The notes: generated by a model not told the origin, from the letters alone. DNA of 64,000 nucleotides from Geoanaerobacter sp964528055 (GCA_964528055.1 CAZGQM010000003.1:62001-126000), one strand, 5' to 3'. Shown: positions 51,354 through 60,658, numbered from the stretch's first letter. Made by a program: numbers and translations.

Positions 51354-52496
51354 TTAGGTATTCACATCCATATGGATCGGGAAAATTGTACTTCTAATAG
51401 TGCCGATACTCCGCTCCACTGCATCCAGGGCAAGATTTCGATCGGCTTCCTCTGCCCAGTGCATCGCATCCAGAAGCATTCGGTTCTGATACCCGAGACA
51501 GCGGATACGTTCAACAAAGGTAGCCGGCAAACGGGGATGGAGTTCGACGCCGTTCATAATGCCCCATGCTATGGTCCAGGCTCTGGCCACATTCATATTA
51601 TCATACCCCCCCCCACCTACCGCTACCCATGGAATCTTCAGAGCCTTGAGCTTGCGAATAACATATGAATAGCTGTGGGTTGTTATCTCAAGACGAGTCA
51701 AAGGGTCAGTGCGAAAAGTGTCTGCACCGAGTTGAGTCACCAGAATATCCGGATCAAATGAAGCGATAAGAGGATAGACCACCTCGTCAAAAGCTTTCAT
51801 GTATAAAGGGTCATCGGTGTGAGAAAGGAGCGGAAGGTTCACTGAGTAACCCTCCCCCTCCCCTGTCCCCGTCTCCTTTTCGAATCCGGTCCCTGGATAG
51901 AAATAGATGCCGCTCTCATGAAGTGAGATCGTCAATACCTGACTGGTATCGTAGAAAGCCTCCTGAACTCCGTCGCCATGATGGGCGTCTATGTCAAGGT
52001 AGACGATCCGTTTGCCCTTCTTGAGCATTTCTTTGATAGCAATGACAGCATCGTTAAGATATGAAAAGCCGGATGCCTTGGCTCTGTGTGCATGGTGCCA
52101 ACCACCGGCCAGGTTGAAAGCGATGTCATACCCCTCTTCGGTCACAAGTCGAGCTGCTTCGACAGTGCCGGATGCTCCGAGCAGTGCCCAATCGTAAAGT
52201 CCTTCAAACACCGGGTTCTCAACGTCGCCAAGCCCGAAACGGAAATCGGCACGTGGTTCGTTGGTTTCACTGAACTCTTTCAGCTTATTCAGGTACTCCA
52301 TGGAATGGAAACTCAGAAGTGATTCATCCGAGACGAGAGAGTATCTGCTTACTTCATGACCACATGAACCTATGAGCCCATACGCATCCATCAGCTCATA
52401 TGCCAACTGATAGCGCTGCACATGGAATGGATGATCAGCACCATAATCGAAATCACTGAACCTGCTAGAATAGACAAGGGCCGTTTTGGCCAACAC
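51354..52496 (-). CDS. histone deacetylase-family (AcuC-like) hydrolase
   Basis: The 380-aa protein carries the zinc deacetylase core: GGWHHAHRAKASGFSYLND, then YLDIDAHHGDGVQEAF and GGGGYDNMNVARAW. AcuC-type enzymes remove acetyl groups from acetyl-CoA synthetase or small amines; which applies here is not clear. GTG 52496 has GAGGTGGTTTGA in front. First gene of the minus-strand run that contains the TPR protein and the small membrane proteins. Confidence 0.88.
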   Translation of the reverse strand: MLAKTALVYSSRFSDFDYGADHPFHVQRYQLAYELMDAYGLIGSCGHEVSRYSLVSDESLLSFHSMEYLNKLKEFSETNEPRADFRFGLGDVENPVFEGLYDWALLGASGTVEAARLVTEEGYDIAFNLAGGWHHAHRAKASGFSYLNDAVIAIKEMLKKGKRIVYLDIDAHHGDGVQEAFYDTSQVLTISLHESGIYFYPGTGFEKETGTGEGEGYSVNLPLLSHTDDPLYMKAFDEVVYPLIASFDPDILVTQLGADTFRTDPLTRLEITTHSYSYVIRKLKALKIPWVAVGGGGYDNMNVARAWTIAWGIMNGVELHPRLPATFVERIRCLGYQNRMLLDAMHWAEEADRNLALDAVERSIGTIRSTIFPIHMDVNT

Positions 52497-52676
52497 TCAA
52501 ACCACCTCTATTGCAGCAATATGCTGCTAAGGAGCTGTAAATTGGTGAAACAGTACATCGTTACCTTTCAAGCGTCAACTGATATTTGGGCCATCAACCC
52601 CCTTTACATGGACCTTCACAAGGATAGGACAAATTATTTACTGACTCAGGACAATAGAATTTAAGAACAAAAATTG

Positions 52677-52704
52677 TTGACGGGAGTAGTGTGTACAGTA
52701 TACT
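52677..52704 (+). promoter_or_regulatory. sigma-70-like promoter for gap
   Basis: TTGACG at 52677-52682 and TATACT at 52699-52704 are spaced 16 bases apart and lie 80 bases before the gap start. It is the best match to the consensus in the window. Confidence 0.65.
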
Positions 52705-52785
52705 TTTTGAGGATTGAAACGATGTTAGCTCAAACTATTTATTACAGAGCGAATAAAATACCACAAAGAGGAGGGAGTTTATCGC

Positions 52786-53778
52786 ATGAGAATCGCAATC
52801 AACGGCTTCGGTAGAATTGGCAGAATGGTGCTGCGTGCAGCAGCAAAGGAAAAGGGGATTGAATTTGTCGCGATTAACGATCTTACCGATGCCAAGACCC
52901 TGGCTCACTTGCTTAAATATGACTCGGTGCACGGGGCATTCCCAGGCAAGGTTGAAGTAGGTGAAAACTCAATAATCGTCAATGGCAAAACCATAAGAAT
53001 TTACGCCGAAAGGGATCCGGCACTCCTCCCCTGGAAAAAAGAAAAAATCGATATCGTTCTTGAGTCAACCGGCTTGTTTACCTCCCGTGAAAAAGCTGAA
53101 CTGCACCTGAAGGCAGGCGCTAAGAAGGTTGTCATATCAGCCCCTGCCACCGGCGAAGATATTACCATTGTAATGGGGGTCAACAGCCACCTCTACGACC
53201 CGAAGAAGCATAATATCATTTCTAACGCCTCCTGTACCACAAATTGCCTGGCACCGGTTGCCAAGGTTCTTCACGAGGCCTTCGGAATCGAAAAGGGTCT
53301 GGTAACAACCATCCACTCCTACACCAACGACCAGAACATCCTCGATCTCCCCCACAAGGATCTTCGACGCGCGCGTGCTGCCGCAATGTCGATGATCCCT
53401 ACTTCAACCGGCGCGGCAAAAGCCGTCTCTCTGGTTCTGCCGGAACTTAAAGGAAAACTGGACGGCATGGCCGTCAGGGTACCGACACCAAACGTATCAG
53501 TGGTCGACCTGGTTGCTGTCCTCAAGAAAAAGACCGACAAAGACAAGGTAAACGACGCTCTGAAGAAAGCATCTAAAGGCTCCCTCAAAGGTATTCTCGG
53601 CTTTGAAGAGCAACTGCTTGTCTCCGTAGATTTTAACGGAAACCCCCTATCATCCATTGTAGATGCCGACAGCACCAAGGTAATTGACGGCACGATGGTA
53701 AAGGTTCTCTCATGGTACGACAACGAGTGCGGCTTCTCACGGAGAGTCGTGGACCTCTTCAAACTCATCGGCAATTGA
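52786..53778 (+). CDS. gapA: glyceraldehyde-3-phosphate dehydrogenase
   Basis: This is the glycolytic/gluconeogenic enzyme that makes 1,3-bisphosphoglycerate. The 330-aa protein has the NAD site INGFGRIGRMVLRA, the catalytic cysteine in SNASCTTNCLAPVAKVL and WYDNECGFSRRVVDL at the end. GAGGAGGGAGTTTATCGC precedes the ATG. First gene of gap-pgk-tpiA; a terminator lies between it and pgk. Confidence 0.97.
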   Translation: MRIAINGFGRIGRMVLRAAAKEKGIEFVAINDLTDAKTLAHLLKYDSVHGAFPGKVEVGENSIIVNGKTIRIYAERDPALLPWKKEKIDIVLESTGLFTSREKAELHLKAGAKKVVISAPATGEDITIVMGVNSHLYDPKKHNIISNASCTTNCLAPVAKVLHEAFGIEKGLVTTIHSYTNDQNILDLPHKDLRRARAAAMSMIPTSTGAAKAVSLVLPELKGKLDGMAVRVPTPNVSVVDLVAVLKKKTDKDKVNDALKKASKGSLKGILGFEEQLLVSVDFNGNPLSSIVDADSTKVIDGTMVKVLSWYDNECGFSRRVVDLFKLIGN

Positions 53779-53798
53779 CTCACTGCAACAAAACCCAA

Positions 53799-53827
53799 GA
53801 GGGAGAGTAATCTCCCTCTTTTTTTTA
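53799..53827 (+). terminator. intrinsic terminator between gap and pgk
   Basis: GAGGGAGA pairs with TCTCCCTC around GTAA, followed by a run of nine or more T. As pgk follows only 25 bases later, it probably tunes the gap to pgk ratio rather than ending the operon entirely. Confidence 0.88.
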
Positions 53828-53852
53828 TTTTCCGCGCACGAAGGAGATAACA

Positions 53853-55049
53853 ATGCCGATTCGTTATATTGACGAACTAGCCGACCTCAAAGGGAAACGG
53901 GTATTTATCCGTGTCGACTTCAACGTTCCTCAGGACGAGAATGGTGAGATCACTGAGGACACCAGGATCCGTGGGGCTCTCCCTACTATACGATATGCCG
54001 TTGAAAAGGGAGCCATTGTGGTTCTTGCTTCTCACTTGGGCCGTCCCAAGGGAGAAAAAAAGTCCAAATACACCATGACCCCTGCTACCAAACGCCTCTC
54101 AGAGTTGCTCGGGGTAAAGGTCAAGCAGGCACCCGACTGTTTCGGTGATGATGTAACAAAGTTAATCACTGCCATGAAACCGGGTGAAGTAGTCATGCTT
54201 GAGAACGTCAGGTTCTATCCGGGTGAAGAAAAGAACGACCTCGATTTTGCCAGAAAGCTGTCCAACGGATGCGAAATCTACATAAATGATGCATTTGCCG
54301 TTTCCCATCGCGCCCATGCTTCGGTTGAAGCTATTACTGGCTGCATTCCTGTCATAGCTGCAGGTTTCCTTATGAAGGACGAGATGACCTATTTTGACAA
54401 GTCTATGAGCAACCCTGTACGTCCTCTTGCAGCTGTGCTTGGTGGCGCCAAGGTTTCCGGCAAACTGGAGGTCCTGGAAACTCTCATCAACAAAGTCGAT
54501 ATCATACTTGTCGGTGGAGGCATGGCCTTCACCTTCCTAAAAGCGATGGGGTATGAAGTCGGAAAATCACTGGTGGAGGACGAACTCTTATCAACTGCCA
54601 AGAAGGTGATGGACAAGGCAAAAAAGAAGGGGGTAAGGTTTTACCTCCCGGTCGACTGCGTGGTAGCTGACAAGTTTGAAGCCGATGCTGTCAACATGAT
54701 TACAACGGTTCAGGACATCCCCAAAGAGTGGATGGCGCTGGATATCGGACCGGCATCGGCGCTCCTCTTTACTGAAGCTCTGAGAAGCGCCAAGACCATC
54801 ATCTGGAACGGCCCGATGGGAGTCTTTGAGATGGATGCCTTTGCGCGCGGCACCTATGCCGTTGCAGAAGCAGTAGGCAATGCCTTTGCCACCACCATTA
54901 TCGGAGGTGGCGATACAGACTCGGCGGTCCGTAAGGCTGGAGTAGACTCAAAGGTGAGCTACATATCTACCGGCGGAGGCGCTTTTCTAGAGCTACTGGA
55001 GGGGAAGGTCCTTCCAGGTGTCAAGGCCCTTGAAGTAAAGAAGAAATAG
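53853..55049 (+). CDS. pgk: phosphoglycerate kinase
   Basis: Pgk makes ATP from 1,3-bisphosphoglycerate. The 398-aa protein shows RVDFNVPQDENGEI, ASHLGRPKGEKK, GGAKVSGKLEVLE and GGGDTDSAVRKAG, and is full length. GAAGGAGATAACA is the ribosome site. Second gene of the glycolytic run. Confidence 0.98.
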   Translation: MPIRYIDELADLKGKRVFIRVDFNVPQDENGEITEDTRIRGALPTIRYAVEKGAIVVLASHLGRPKGEKKSKYTMTPATKRLSELLGVKVKQAPDCFGDDVTKLITAMKPGEVVMLENVRFYPGEEKNDLDFARKLSNGCEIYINDAFAVSHRAHASVEAITGCIPVIAAGFLMKDEMTYFDKSMSNPVRPLAAVLGGAKVSGKLEVLETLINKVDIILVGGGMAFTFLKAMGYEVGKSLVEDELLSTAKKVMDKAKKKGVRFYLPVDCVVADKFEADAVNMITTVQDIPKEWMALDIGPASALLFTEALRSAKTIIWNGPMGVFEMDAFARGTYAVAEAVGNAFATTIIGGGDTDSAVRKAGVDSKVSYISTGGGAFLELLEGKVLPGVKALEVKKK

Positions 55050-55062
55050 CCTGATTCTGATA

Positions 55063-55133
55063 CTTAGGAGCTGTAACTGAATAACTTGATCCTAGATGCA
55101 AGATGACCATGTTATTTGTTTACAGCTCCTAAG
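55063..55133 (+). repeat. long inverted repeat between pgk and tpiA
   Basis: CTTAGGAGCTGTAA (55063-55076) is perfectly inverted at 55120-55133, and the pairing can continue with GAATAAC/GTTATTT inside. A partial match (AAGGAGCTGTAAA) lies in front of the gap promoter near 52530. It may be an intergenic repeat family or an RNA processing/stability hairpin. Confidence 0.6.
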
Positions 55134-55160
55134 GTCTTACTACATTATTCTGGAGGGGAG

Positions 55161-55916
55161 ATGCGTACACCGGTCATTGCTGGCAACTGGAAACTGTTCA
55201 AGACATCCCGGGAAGCAGGAGAACTGGTCAACGGCCTGATCCCGCTGATAAAAGACACTAAGGGTGTTGAAATAGTTATTGCGCCGGTTTTTACGGTACT
55301 GGGAAAGGTAAAGGAATTGCTCTCAGGCACCGCCATACATCTGGCTGCACAGAACTGCTACTGGGAGGAGGAAGGAGCCTTCACCGGGGAGATTTCACCT
55401 AAAATGCTTCTGGATTCCGGTTGCAGCCACGTCATTATCGGTCACTCTGAGAGACGCCAGTACTTCGGAGAGACTGATGAAACGGTAAACCGGAAGACAA
55501 AGGCATCGATCACGGCTGGCCTGATTACCATCGTCTGCATTGGAGAAACACTTGCCGAACGCGAGTCAGACAAAACGCACGACGTCCTCAAACGCCAGAT
55601 CTGCGGAGCCCTGTCCGGAATAGATGCTTCGGCACTCAGTTCCGTCATTATAGCCTACGAACCGGTCTGGGCTATCGGCACGGGAAAGACGGCAACGGAC
55701 GAACAGGCGCAGGATGCCCATGCATTCATCAGGAAACAACTCGCAGAGCTCTATGACCGTAACACGGCTGAAACCATCAGAATACTCTATGGTGGCAGCG
55801 TAAAACCTGAAAACGTCAAGGGGCTCATGACCCAGACCGACATTGACGGCGCCCTAGTCGGAGGAGCAAGCCTTAAAGCCGACTCTTTCGCTGCTATCGT
55901 CAATTTCAACAGCTGA
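55161..55916 (+). CDS. tpiA: triosephosphate isomerase
   Basis: TpiA interconverts the two triose phosphates. The 251-aa protein has AGNWKLFKT, the catalytic His in IIGHSERRQYF, and the catalytic loop YEPVWAIGTGKTAT with the catalytic Glu. ATG 55161 follows TGGAGGGGAG; the longer frame starts in the inverted repeat. Last of the glycolytic run, followed by secG. Confidence 0.97.
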   Translation: MRTPVIAGNWKLFKTSREAGELVNGLIPLIKDTKGVEIVIAPVFTVLGKVKELLSGTAIHLAAQNCYWEEEGAFTGEISPKMLLDSGCSHVIIGHSERRQYFGETDETVNRKTKASITAGLITIVCIGETLAERESDKTHDVLKRQICGALSGIDASALSSVIIAYEPVWAIGTGKTATDEQAQDAHAFIRKQLAELYDRNTAETIRILYGGSVKPENVKGLMTQTDIDGALVGGASLKADSFAAIVNFNS

Positions 55917-55989
55917 CAAACAAAGGTACTTTCCTTTTCCAGCAGTATCTGTTATATACATCCAGATTTATATTCTGGAGGCATAAGTC

Positions 55990-56358
55990 ATGACTTTTTT
56001 TCTTATATTTCTGCATACCCTTGTCAGCATTGCCCTTATCGCCATTGTCCTGCTTCAATCAGGCAAAGGGGCTGAAATGGGTGCTTCATTCGGTGCAAGC
56101 GGAAGCCAGTCAGTATTCGGCGCCGGAGGTGGCAACACCTTCATGAGCAAGCTGACTACAGGGGCAGCTATCATATTTATGCTGACCTCACTCACCCTTG
56201 CTTACCGCTCCGGCCACACAGGTACCTCATCAATCATGTCCGGCAAAGGGCCTCAAAAGCCTGTTCAGACACAGAAAGCAGCCCAGCCTGCTCCTGTAGC
56301 ACCGCAGCAGACTGCACCTCCGGTTCAACCGTCTGCACCTGCACCTGCACTGAAATAG
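55990..56358 (+). CDS. secG: protein translocase subunit SecG
   Basis: SecG assists the SecYE channel. The 122-aa protein has the typical two helices (FLIFLHTLVSIALIAIVLLQ and IIFMLTSLTLAY) around GAEMGASFGASGSQSVFG. A long Pro/Ala/Gln-rich tail follows, longer than in E. coli and common in this group. Ribosome site CTGGAGGCATAAGTC. Confidence 0.95.
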   Translation: MTFFLIFLHTLVSIALIAIVLLQSGKGAEMGASFGASGSQSVFGAGGGNTFMSKLTTGAAIIFMLTSLTLAYRSGHTGTSSIMSGKGPQKPVQTQKAAQPAPVAPQQTAPPVQPSAPAPALK

Positions 56359-56469
56359 CAATCCATAGATTATGGCTTGACAGCAGTGATAGATAAATGA
56401 TAAAAGACAGTTTCTTTATTGCTTAGCAAATTATTAAATCCTCTTTGCACTATTTGGTGCATATAGATT

Positions 56470-56556
56470 GCGGTGGTGGCGGAATTGGTAGACGCACCAG
56501 CTTGAGGGGCTGGCGCTCGCAAGGGCGTGATGGTTCGAGTCCATTCCACCGCACCA
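56470..56556 (+). tRNA. tRNA-Leu (anticodon GAG), integration site of the island
   Basis: GCGGTGG acceptor, D-arm GGCGGAATTGGTAGACGC, anticodon stem CCAGC/GCTGG around TTGAGGG (anticodon GAG), a long variable arm, T-arm GGTTCGAGTCC and CCACCGC A plus encoded CCA. An integrase gene of the P4 type starts 179 bases downstream, so the 3' end is the probable attachment site. Confidence 0.96.
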
Positions 56557-56587
56557 ATACAACGTCCGATACAGTCCGGACAAACAC

Positions 56588-56616
56588 AAAAGGCCTTGAG
56601 AAATCAAGGCCTTTTT
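56588..56616 (+). terminator. intrinsic terminator after tRNA-Leu(GAG)
   Basis: AAAAGGCCTTGA pairs with TCAAGGCCTTTT around a GAAA tetraloop, followed by T. Strong terminator for the tRNA transcript. Confidence 0.9.
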
Positions 56617-56664
56617 GTTATTCTATGTCTTATACAGTCCAAGGCGGTTTGACAAAATCCAGAG

Positions 56665-56721
56665 TTTTTGGGGGTAGCTTTTAGGACATACCCCAAAAAA
56701 CAAAAACTGGATACCCCCAAA
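56665..56721 (+). repeat. inverted TTTGGGGGTA/TACCCCAAA repeats before the integrase
   Basis: TTTTTGGGGGTA at 56665-56676 is inverted as TACCCCAAAAAA at 56689-56700, and TACCCCCAA recurs at 56712-56720. ATACAGTCC is also repeated directly at 56569 and 56632. Short repeats between an attachment site and the integrase are typical arm-binding sites; this role is inferred. Confidence 0.45.
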
Positions 56722-56734
56722 GGAGGGTAAGACA

Positions 56735-58006
56735 ATGCCAAAACGAATTCTTCCCCTTACAGATCTCCAGGTACAACGCGCAAAACCAACCGACAAGGAA
56801 TACAAACTTTCCGATGGCGGCGGTTTATATTTATTGGTGACTCCTACGGGTGGCAAGCTATGGCGATTTAAGTATCGTTTTGGGGGGAAGGAAAAACTGC
56901 TCACCTTTAAGACATACCCCGAAATCCCCCTCACCAAAGCACGACACTGTCGTGATGATGCGCGTAAACTTTTAGCCAACGGCATTGATCCTGGCACACA
57001 GGTAGGCACCAAAGCTGAAAAACTCAAAGCTGATGCAGCTAAGCTCGAACTTGAGCAGCAGACCGAAATCGCCGCAATTACCTTTGAGAAAGTTGCCCGA
57101 GAGTGGCATGCAAGCAGGATAAGCGATTGGTCAGAGACCCATGCGGATCGCTTGATGCGTCAACTTGTGCGGGATGTGTTCCCAGAGATCGGTAACAAGC
57201 ACATTACTGAGGTAAAATTCACCGATATTGTTGCCCTTCTCCGCAAGGTATCCATCCGCACCCTGGAAACCGCCCACCGGCTCAAGATTGCATTTCATGG
57301 CACGTTCCGTTACGCCATGATGCACGGCTATATCACACAAAATCCCGCAACCGACTTTAGAGAAGTCTTGCCGACAGTCAAGCCGAAGCACATGGCCGCT
57401 CCAACAGACCCCAAAAAGGTTGCTGAGCTGATGCGAGCTATTGACTCTTTCTCTGGCAGCTTCATTGTTAAGTGTGCCATGCAGCTTGCCCCCCTACTCT
57501 TCTGCCGTCCTGGTGAACTTCGGCATGCCGAATGGAGCGAGATCGATTTCGACCGGGCGCTTTGGAGCATCCCCGCAGAAAAGATGAAACTGAAGAAACC
57601 ACACCTTGTCCCCCTTTCAACACAGGCTCTTTCAATATTTAAAGCCCTACAGCCTCTTACCGGTGCAGGGAAATATTGTTTCCCATGCCACAGATCGCCA
57701 CTCCGGTCCATGAGCGAGAACAGCGTCAATGCCGGATTGCGACGCCTTGGATTCGAAAAAGACGAAGTTACCGGTCATGGATTCAGGGCAATGGCTCGAA
57801 CCATGTTGCATGAAATTTTGAGATTTGAACCTGATGTTATTGAGGCGCAACTTGCTCATGCCGTTCCAGATCGGCTCGGTAACGCTTATAACCGGACAAA
57901 GTTTATCGAGAAGCGTACAACTATGATGCAGACGTGGGCAGATTATTTAGATGGGTTGAAGGCAGGGGCAAGGGTGATACCCCTAAAGAAGGTAAAGGGG
58001 GAATAA
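56735..58006 (+). CDS. P4-type tyrosine integrase
   Basis: The 423-aa protein has the DUF4102 N-terminal domain (LSDGGGLYLLVTPTGGKLWRF in pieces), a core-binding domain and the catalytic domain with R in RPGELRHAEWSEIDF, HGFRAMARTML and LAHAVPDRLGNAYNR ending in the Tyr. It should insert and excise the island at tRNA-Leu(GAG). AAAGGAGGGTAAGACA is the ribosome site. All catalytic landmarks are present, so it may be active. Confidence 0.95.
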   Translation: MPKRILPLTDLQVQRAKPTDKEYKLSDGGGLYLLVTPTGGKLWRFKYRFGGKEKLLTFKTYPEIPLTKARHCRDDARKLLANGIDPGTQVGTKAEKLKADAAKLELEQQTEIAAITFEKVAREWHASRISDWSETHADRLMRQLVRDVFPEIGNKHITEVKFTDIVALLRKVSIRTLETAHRLKIAFHGTFRYAMMHGYITQNPATDFREVLPTVKPKHMAAPTDPKKVAELMRAIDSFSGSFIVKCAMQLAPLLFCRPGELRHAEWSEIDFDRALWSIPAEKMKLKKPHLVPLSTQALSIFKALQPLTGAGKYCFPCHRSPLRSMSENSVNAGLRRLGFEKDEVTGHGFRAMARTMLHEILRFEPDVIEAQLAHAVPDRLGNAYNRTKFIEKRTTMMQTWADYLDGLKAGARVIPLKKVKGE

Positions 58007-58197
58007 ACTTGGCAGTAAAAGCGTTGTAGGTTGCTGTGTTACTGAAATCACTTCATCCATTAGATGAGTGCTAAAGCGGTAGCGACGACTGCAGGTTCTT
58101 CTTCCCTCAGGGATTTATAAATACAGCATGCTGCTACCTTAATCCGCGCATACCCGGAAAATTCGCTTGCCATCCCTACAAACACGCTCATTTGCCG

Positions 58198-58628
58198 CAG
58201 GTGATCTTTATCGGCGTATTGCCGTCGCATTCTCCACATTTGAAATATTAACCGAATTTGCCGTAGACAATGGCAAGATTCTCGCTCCGACAGTGCTTGC
58301 AGGTTGATTTATTTGCGGGCTTTTCGGGTGCTGACTCATAGCAGGGAGCTTCCTGCTTCGCGACCACCGGATGTGCTTTTACAGCCTTAGCCACATCAAC
58401 TTCCGCTATGCCAAACTTGGCCGCGTAATCAAATGAACCTGGCCGATGTAGACGTACCAGCTTTTCGCCAAACTCCTTAAGCGCGTCGCTGCCGATGATT
58501 TTCGGTGCTTCAGCTATAGACTTCTTATCCATCTCCTTTTCAATGAACGAGACAAAGGAATCCGCTTTTTGAATTGAAGAAAGATCAAACGGAGCTTTGC
58601 CTGGCCTTATGATCTTGGAGGTTGCCAT
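58198..58628 (-). pseudogene. zinc-ribbon protein with premature stops
   Basis: The open part (126 aa, stop at 58248) ends STCKHCRSENLAIVYGKFG just before a TAA. Reading through, the same frame goes on as YFKCGECDGNTPIKITCGK up to a second stop at 58198, completing a four-Cys topoisomerase-type zinc ribbon. So a nonsense change has cut the ribbon in half. The first 90 residues are helical and unfamiliar. Part of a decayed minus-strand block in the island. Confidence 0.6.
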
Positions 58629-58737
58629 CCCTTCGACTATACAACTGCCGACGATTGATCTCTTCAGGAAGATCTAAGGCGTTCATGACGCGCTTGTGGT
58701 CGTGCAATACCTCCAAAATGGCCTCATGCAGTGTCAT
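58585..58737 (-). pseudogene. HARE-HTH-like fragment, 50 aa
   Basis: The frame starts MTLHEAILEVLHDHKRVMNA, then LPEEINRRQLYSRRDG, which matches the start of HARE-type winged-helix domains, and then loses the pattern before stopping at 58585. It overlaps the start of the zinc-ribbon gene in another frame. It may be the truncated front of a larger protein or a very short gene. Confidence 0.4.
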
Positions 58738-58740
58738 AAC

Positions 58741-59247
58741 CTATTTCCCCTTCTTTTTCCCAACCTGAATCATCTGGTCCGTTATCTCGGTGGATGCCAC
58801 ATCATGGCTGACGCCAGCAGACTTCAGCATCTTTACCATCTGATCGATCCGCATCCGGACCGGCATCTTCTGCTCAACCACATTCTGGAGTTTGGAATAA
58901 AAGGCAGGGTCACCCAGGGAGTATTTCAGATCTGGGACTTCAGGATTTCCGACACGTTTGCGAATGATGCCACTGCCTTCATCCGCTCCTTCTGTGTCAG
59001 GCTCTTATACGCTTCGCTCTCTTTGAGGATCCGCAGATCCAATTTTGGCAATACCACCAGAGTCCGGGGAGGCACCTGCCTCAGTTCGGGCTTTTTCACG
59101 CTCGGATCGAGTTATATTCCGATGTATGACTGGTTCATAGCTTTCTCCTATCTCCACCGGCAACGTGTCTGACAACCGGATCTCGCCGGGGATGCCTACC
59201 CAGATATGACTGAGAATATCAAGCTCGGTGGCGTTCTGAATATACAC
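58741..59247 (-). pseudogene. decayed gene spread over three frames
   Basis: Three protein-like stretches follow each other on the minus strand in different frames: IQNATELDILSHIWVGIPGE (from GTG 59247), then PRTLVVLPKLDLRILKESEA and KERMKAVASFANVSEILKS, then KYSLGDPAFYSKLQNVVEQK to a stop at 58741. They look like one original gene of about 165 codons with two frameshifts, or overlapping short genes. No family recognised. The plus-strand frame here is a shadow. Confidence 0.4.
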
Positions 59248-59276
59248 CTCATCAGGTACCTAATCGACCTGAATCG

Positions 59277-59501
59277 TCAATTCTTTAACATTTCAGAGTA
59301 CTTGACATCAATCACCTCCAGCAGGTTGGGCCAGGAATTGGTCCACCATGAAGCCGGAACCTGCACGCCCCTGTACTTGCCGGCAATGTCATGGCAGATG
59401 CCAGAATTACAATACTGATTCACTAATTTTAATTGAGATTGGCTAACAGTAAATGCTATAGTGTCTGCACAAATCATATCTAATTGTCCAGAGTTGCACA
59501 T
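59277..59501 (-). CDS. uncertain ORF, 74 aa
   Basis: The frame contains GICHDIAGKYRGVQVPASWW and SWPNLLEVIDVKYSEMLKN, which reads as protein, and lies 30 bases before the decayed gene at 59247 on the same strand. It has no clear ribosome site. It may be another fragment of the same region. Confidence 0.3.
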   Translation of the reverse strand: MCNSGQLDMICADTIAFTVSQSQLKLVNQYCNSGICHDIAGKYRGVQVPASWWTNSWPNLLEVIDVKYSEMLKN

Positions 59502-59907
59502 GATAACACGATTGAAGTTAAAGCCCGGTCAGCGCGGGACCAAGGCGTTAGTGGAGCAATACGCGATTCACTGGTCTGTGTAAGTTACCGCTATGATGCC
59601 GGCAAGCAGGACTAGAATCAAGACAGTGGAACTCATCGTTGAAAAAAAGCAGCTGCCTTCAACCAAGCATGTCATAAAAGAGACACAGATCGTACCTTTG
59701 CAGATAGCATATGGGGAAAAAGAACTGAGAAAACAGATCCGCTCTCTTGGTGGCAGATGGGATTCGGAAGTGAAACTTTGGTACGCAGAATATGGAAAAA
59801 TTAAAGGTACTGAACTGGAGAAGCATATAATACCAGATACTTATAACTGCTCAATAATGAGTTATATTAGTATCGTAGCAGATATGGCAATTTACAACAT
59901 TATATAG
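59500..59907 (+). pseudogene. small conserved hypothetical gene with two single-base frameshifts
   Basis: ATG 59500 starts MITRLKLKPGQRGTKALVEQ; the sense continues as DSLVCVSYRYDAGKQD only after adding one base near 59564, and then as RIKTVELIVEKKQLP after removing a T near 59611. The rest (IAYGEKELRKQIRSLGGRWD, LWYAEYGKIKGTELEKHI) ends at 59907. The three parts join into one coherent protein of a small family I recall from related bacteria. It was broken by two indels. Confidence 0.7.
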
Positions 59908-59944
59908 CAGGTTGCATGTGTAACGTTAAATGGAGGCGACGAAG

Positions 59945-60466
59945 ATGTCTGAACAGCACAGTGCATATACGAAAGAGAACACAGTCTATATGACAACGGC
60001 TATTTTCTGTATAGGCATATTAGCCATTGCCTTAGGTGTATTTCTGAGACTTCATAATAATATGATGTATGGGACTGCTCTTGGTATTGGGTTTATCGCG
60101 ATGTTTTGTAATGGAGTTTTCGTTCTTTCAAGGAGTAGCACCATTAAGGCTTTAAGGTGGGGGAGTGTAATGCTTTACATATATGGGGGGGTAGGTGTGC
60201 TTACTCCAGTCTCAGTATTCTACTGGTATATGTACCTGTCGCCTGAAGCCGAGACTGAACGAGCATCTCGAACTGTTGCCGTAGAACAGGAAAAAGCTGC
60301 GTATGCAAAGGAACTTGTTGATAAGAAGGAGAAAGAAAGGAAGGACGGGGTAAACCTGTGTGAACAGAGAGGGTGCTGGAATTCTGCAACAAAGATACTG
60401 GTTAAAAAGTATCCAGGTCCTACCGGCGCTGTGTTAAAAAAATATTATTGCTCGGGACATCCGTAA
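59945..60466 (+). CDS. membrane protein with C-terminal Cys/His motif, 173 aa
   Basis: GGAGGCGACGAAG precedes ATG 59945, better than ATG 59930. Three hydrophobic helices (TTAIFCIGILAIALGVFL, GTALGIGFIAMFCNGVFVL, VMLYIYGGVGVLTPVSVFYWY) are followed by a charged helical stretch and a soluble end with CEQRGCWNSATK and YYCSGHP, a possible zinc site (three Cys and one His). No family recognised. Intact gene in the island. Confidence 0.65.
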   Translation: MSEQHSAYTKENTVYMTTAIFCIGILAIALGVFLRLHNNMMYGTALGIGFIAMFCNGVFVLSRSSTIKALRWGSVMLYIYGGVGVLTPVSVFYWYMYLSPEAETERASRTVAVEQEKAAYAKELVDKKEKERKDGVNLCEQRGCWNSATKILVKKYPGPTGAVLKKYYCSGHP

Positions 60467-60658
60467 ACAAGACCTTGTTTTTGTCATGTAACTCAACTTT
60501 GAGTTATGAATGCGGGATACACAATGGGTCAGCCTTGACACGAGACAACAGTAAAAAGCCAGTTTATTAAAGCGAAGGTCCAACCCTGACGGCGGCACGC
60601 AGACGCTGACGCGCTGGTGCTCCTCAGCCGCGTTGGCTCTTACCTGGAGGTGTGAATA

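Noticed and set aside
57522..57536. Third copy of the TTCGGCATGCCGAA palindrome
   Set aside because: It lies in the integrase gene and encodes the conserved LRHAEW of the family; the flanking blocks CTTTAAATA and ATTTAACTG are absent, so it is coincidence.
58060..58239. 59-aa minus-strand ORF after the zinc-ribbon gene
   Set aside because: The other frame of the same DNA completes a zinc ribbon (YFKCGECDGNTPIK), so this ORF is more likely its shadow; it also lacks a ribosome site.
58696..59172. 158-aa plus-strand ORF in the island
   Set aside because: Antisense of protein-like minus-strand frames; hydrophobic nonsense composition rich in His, Leu and Arg.
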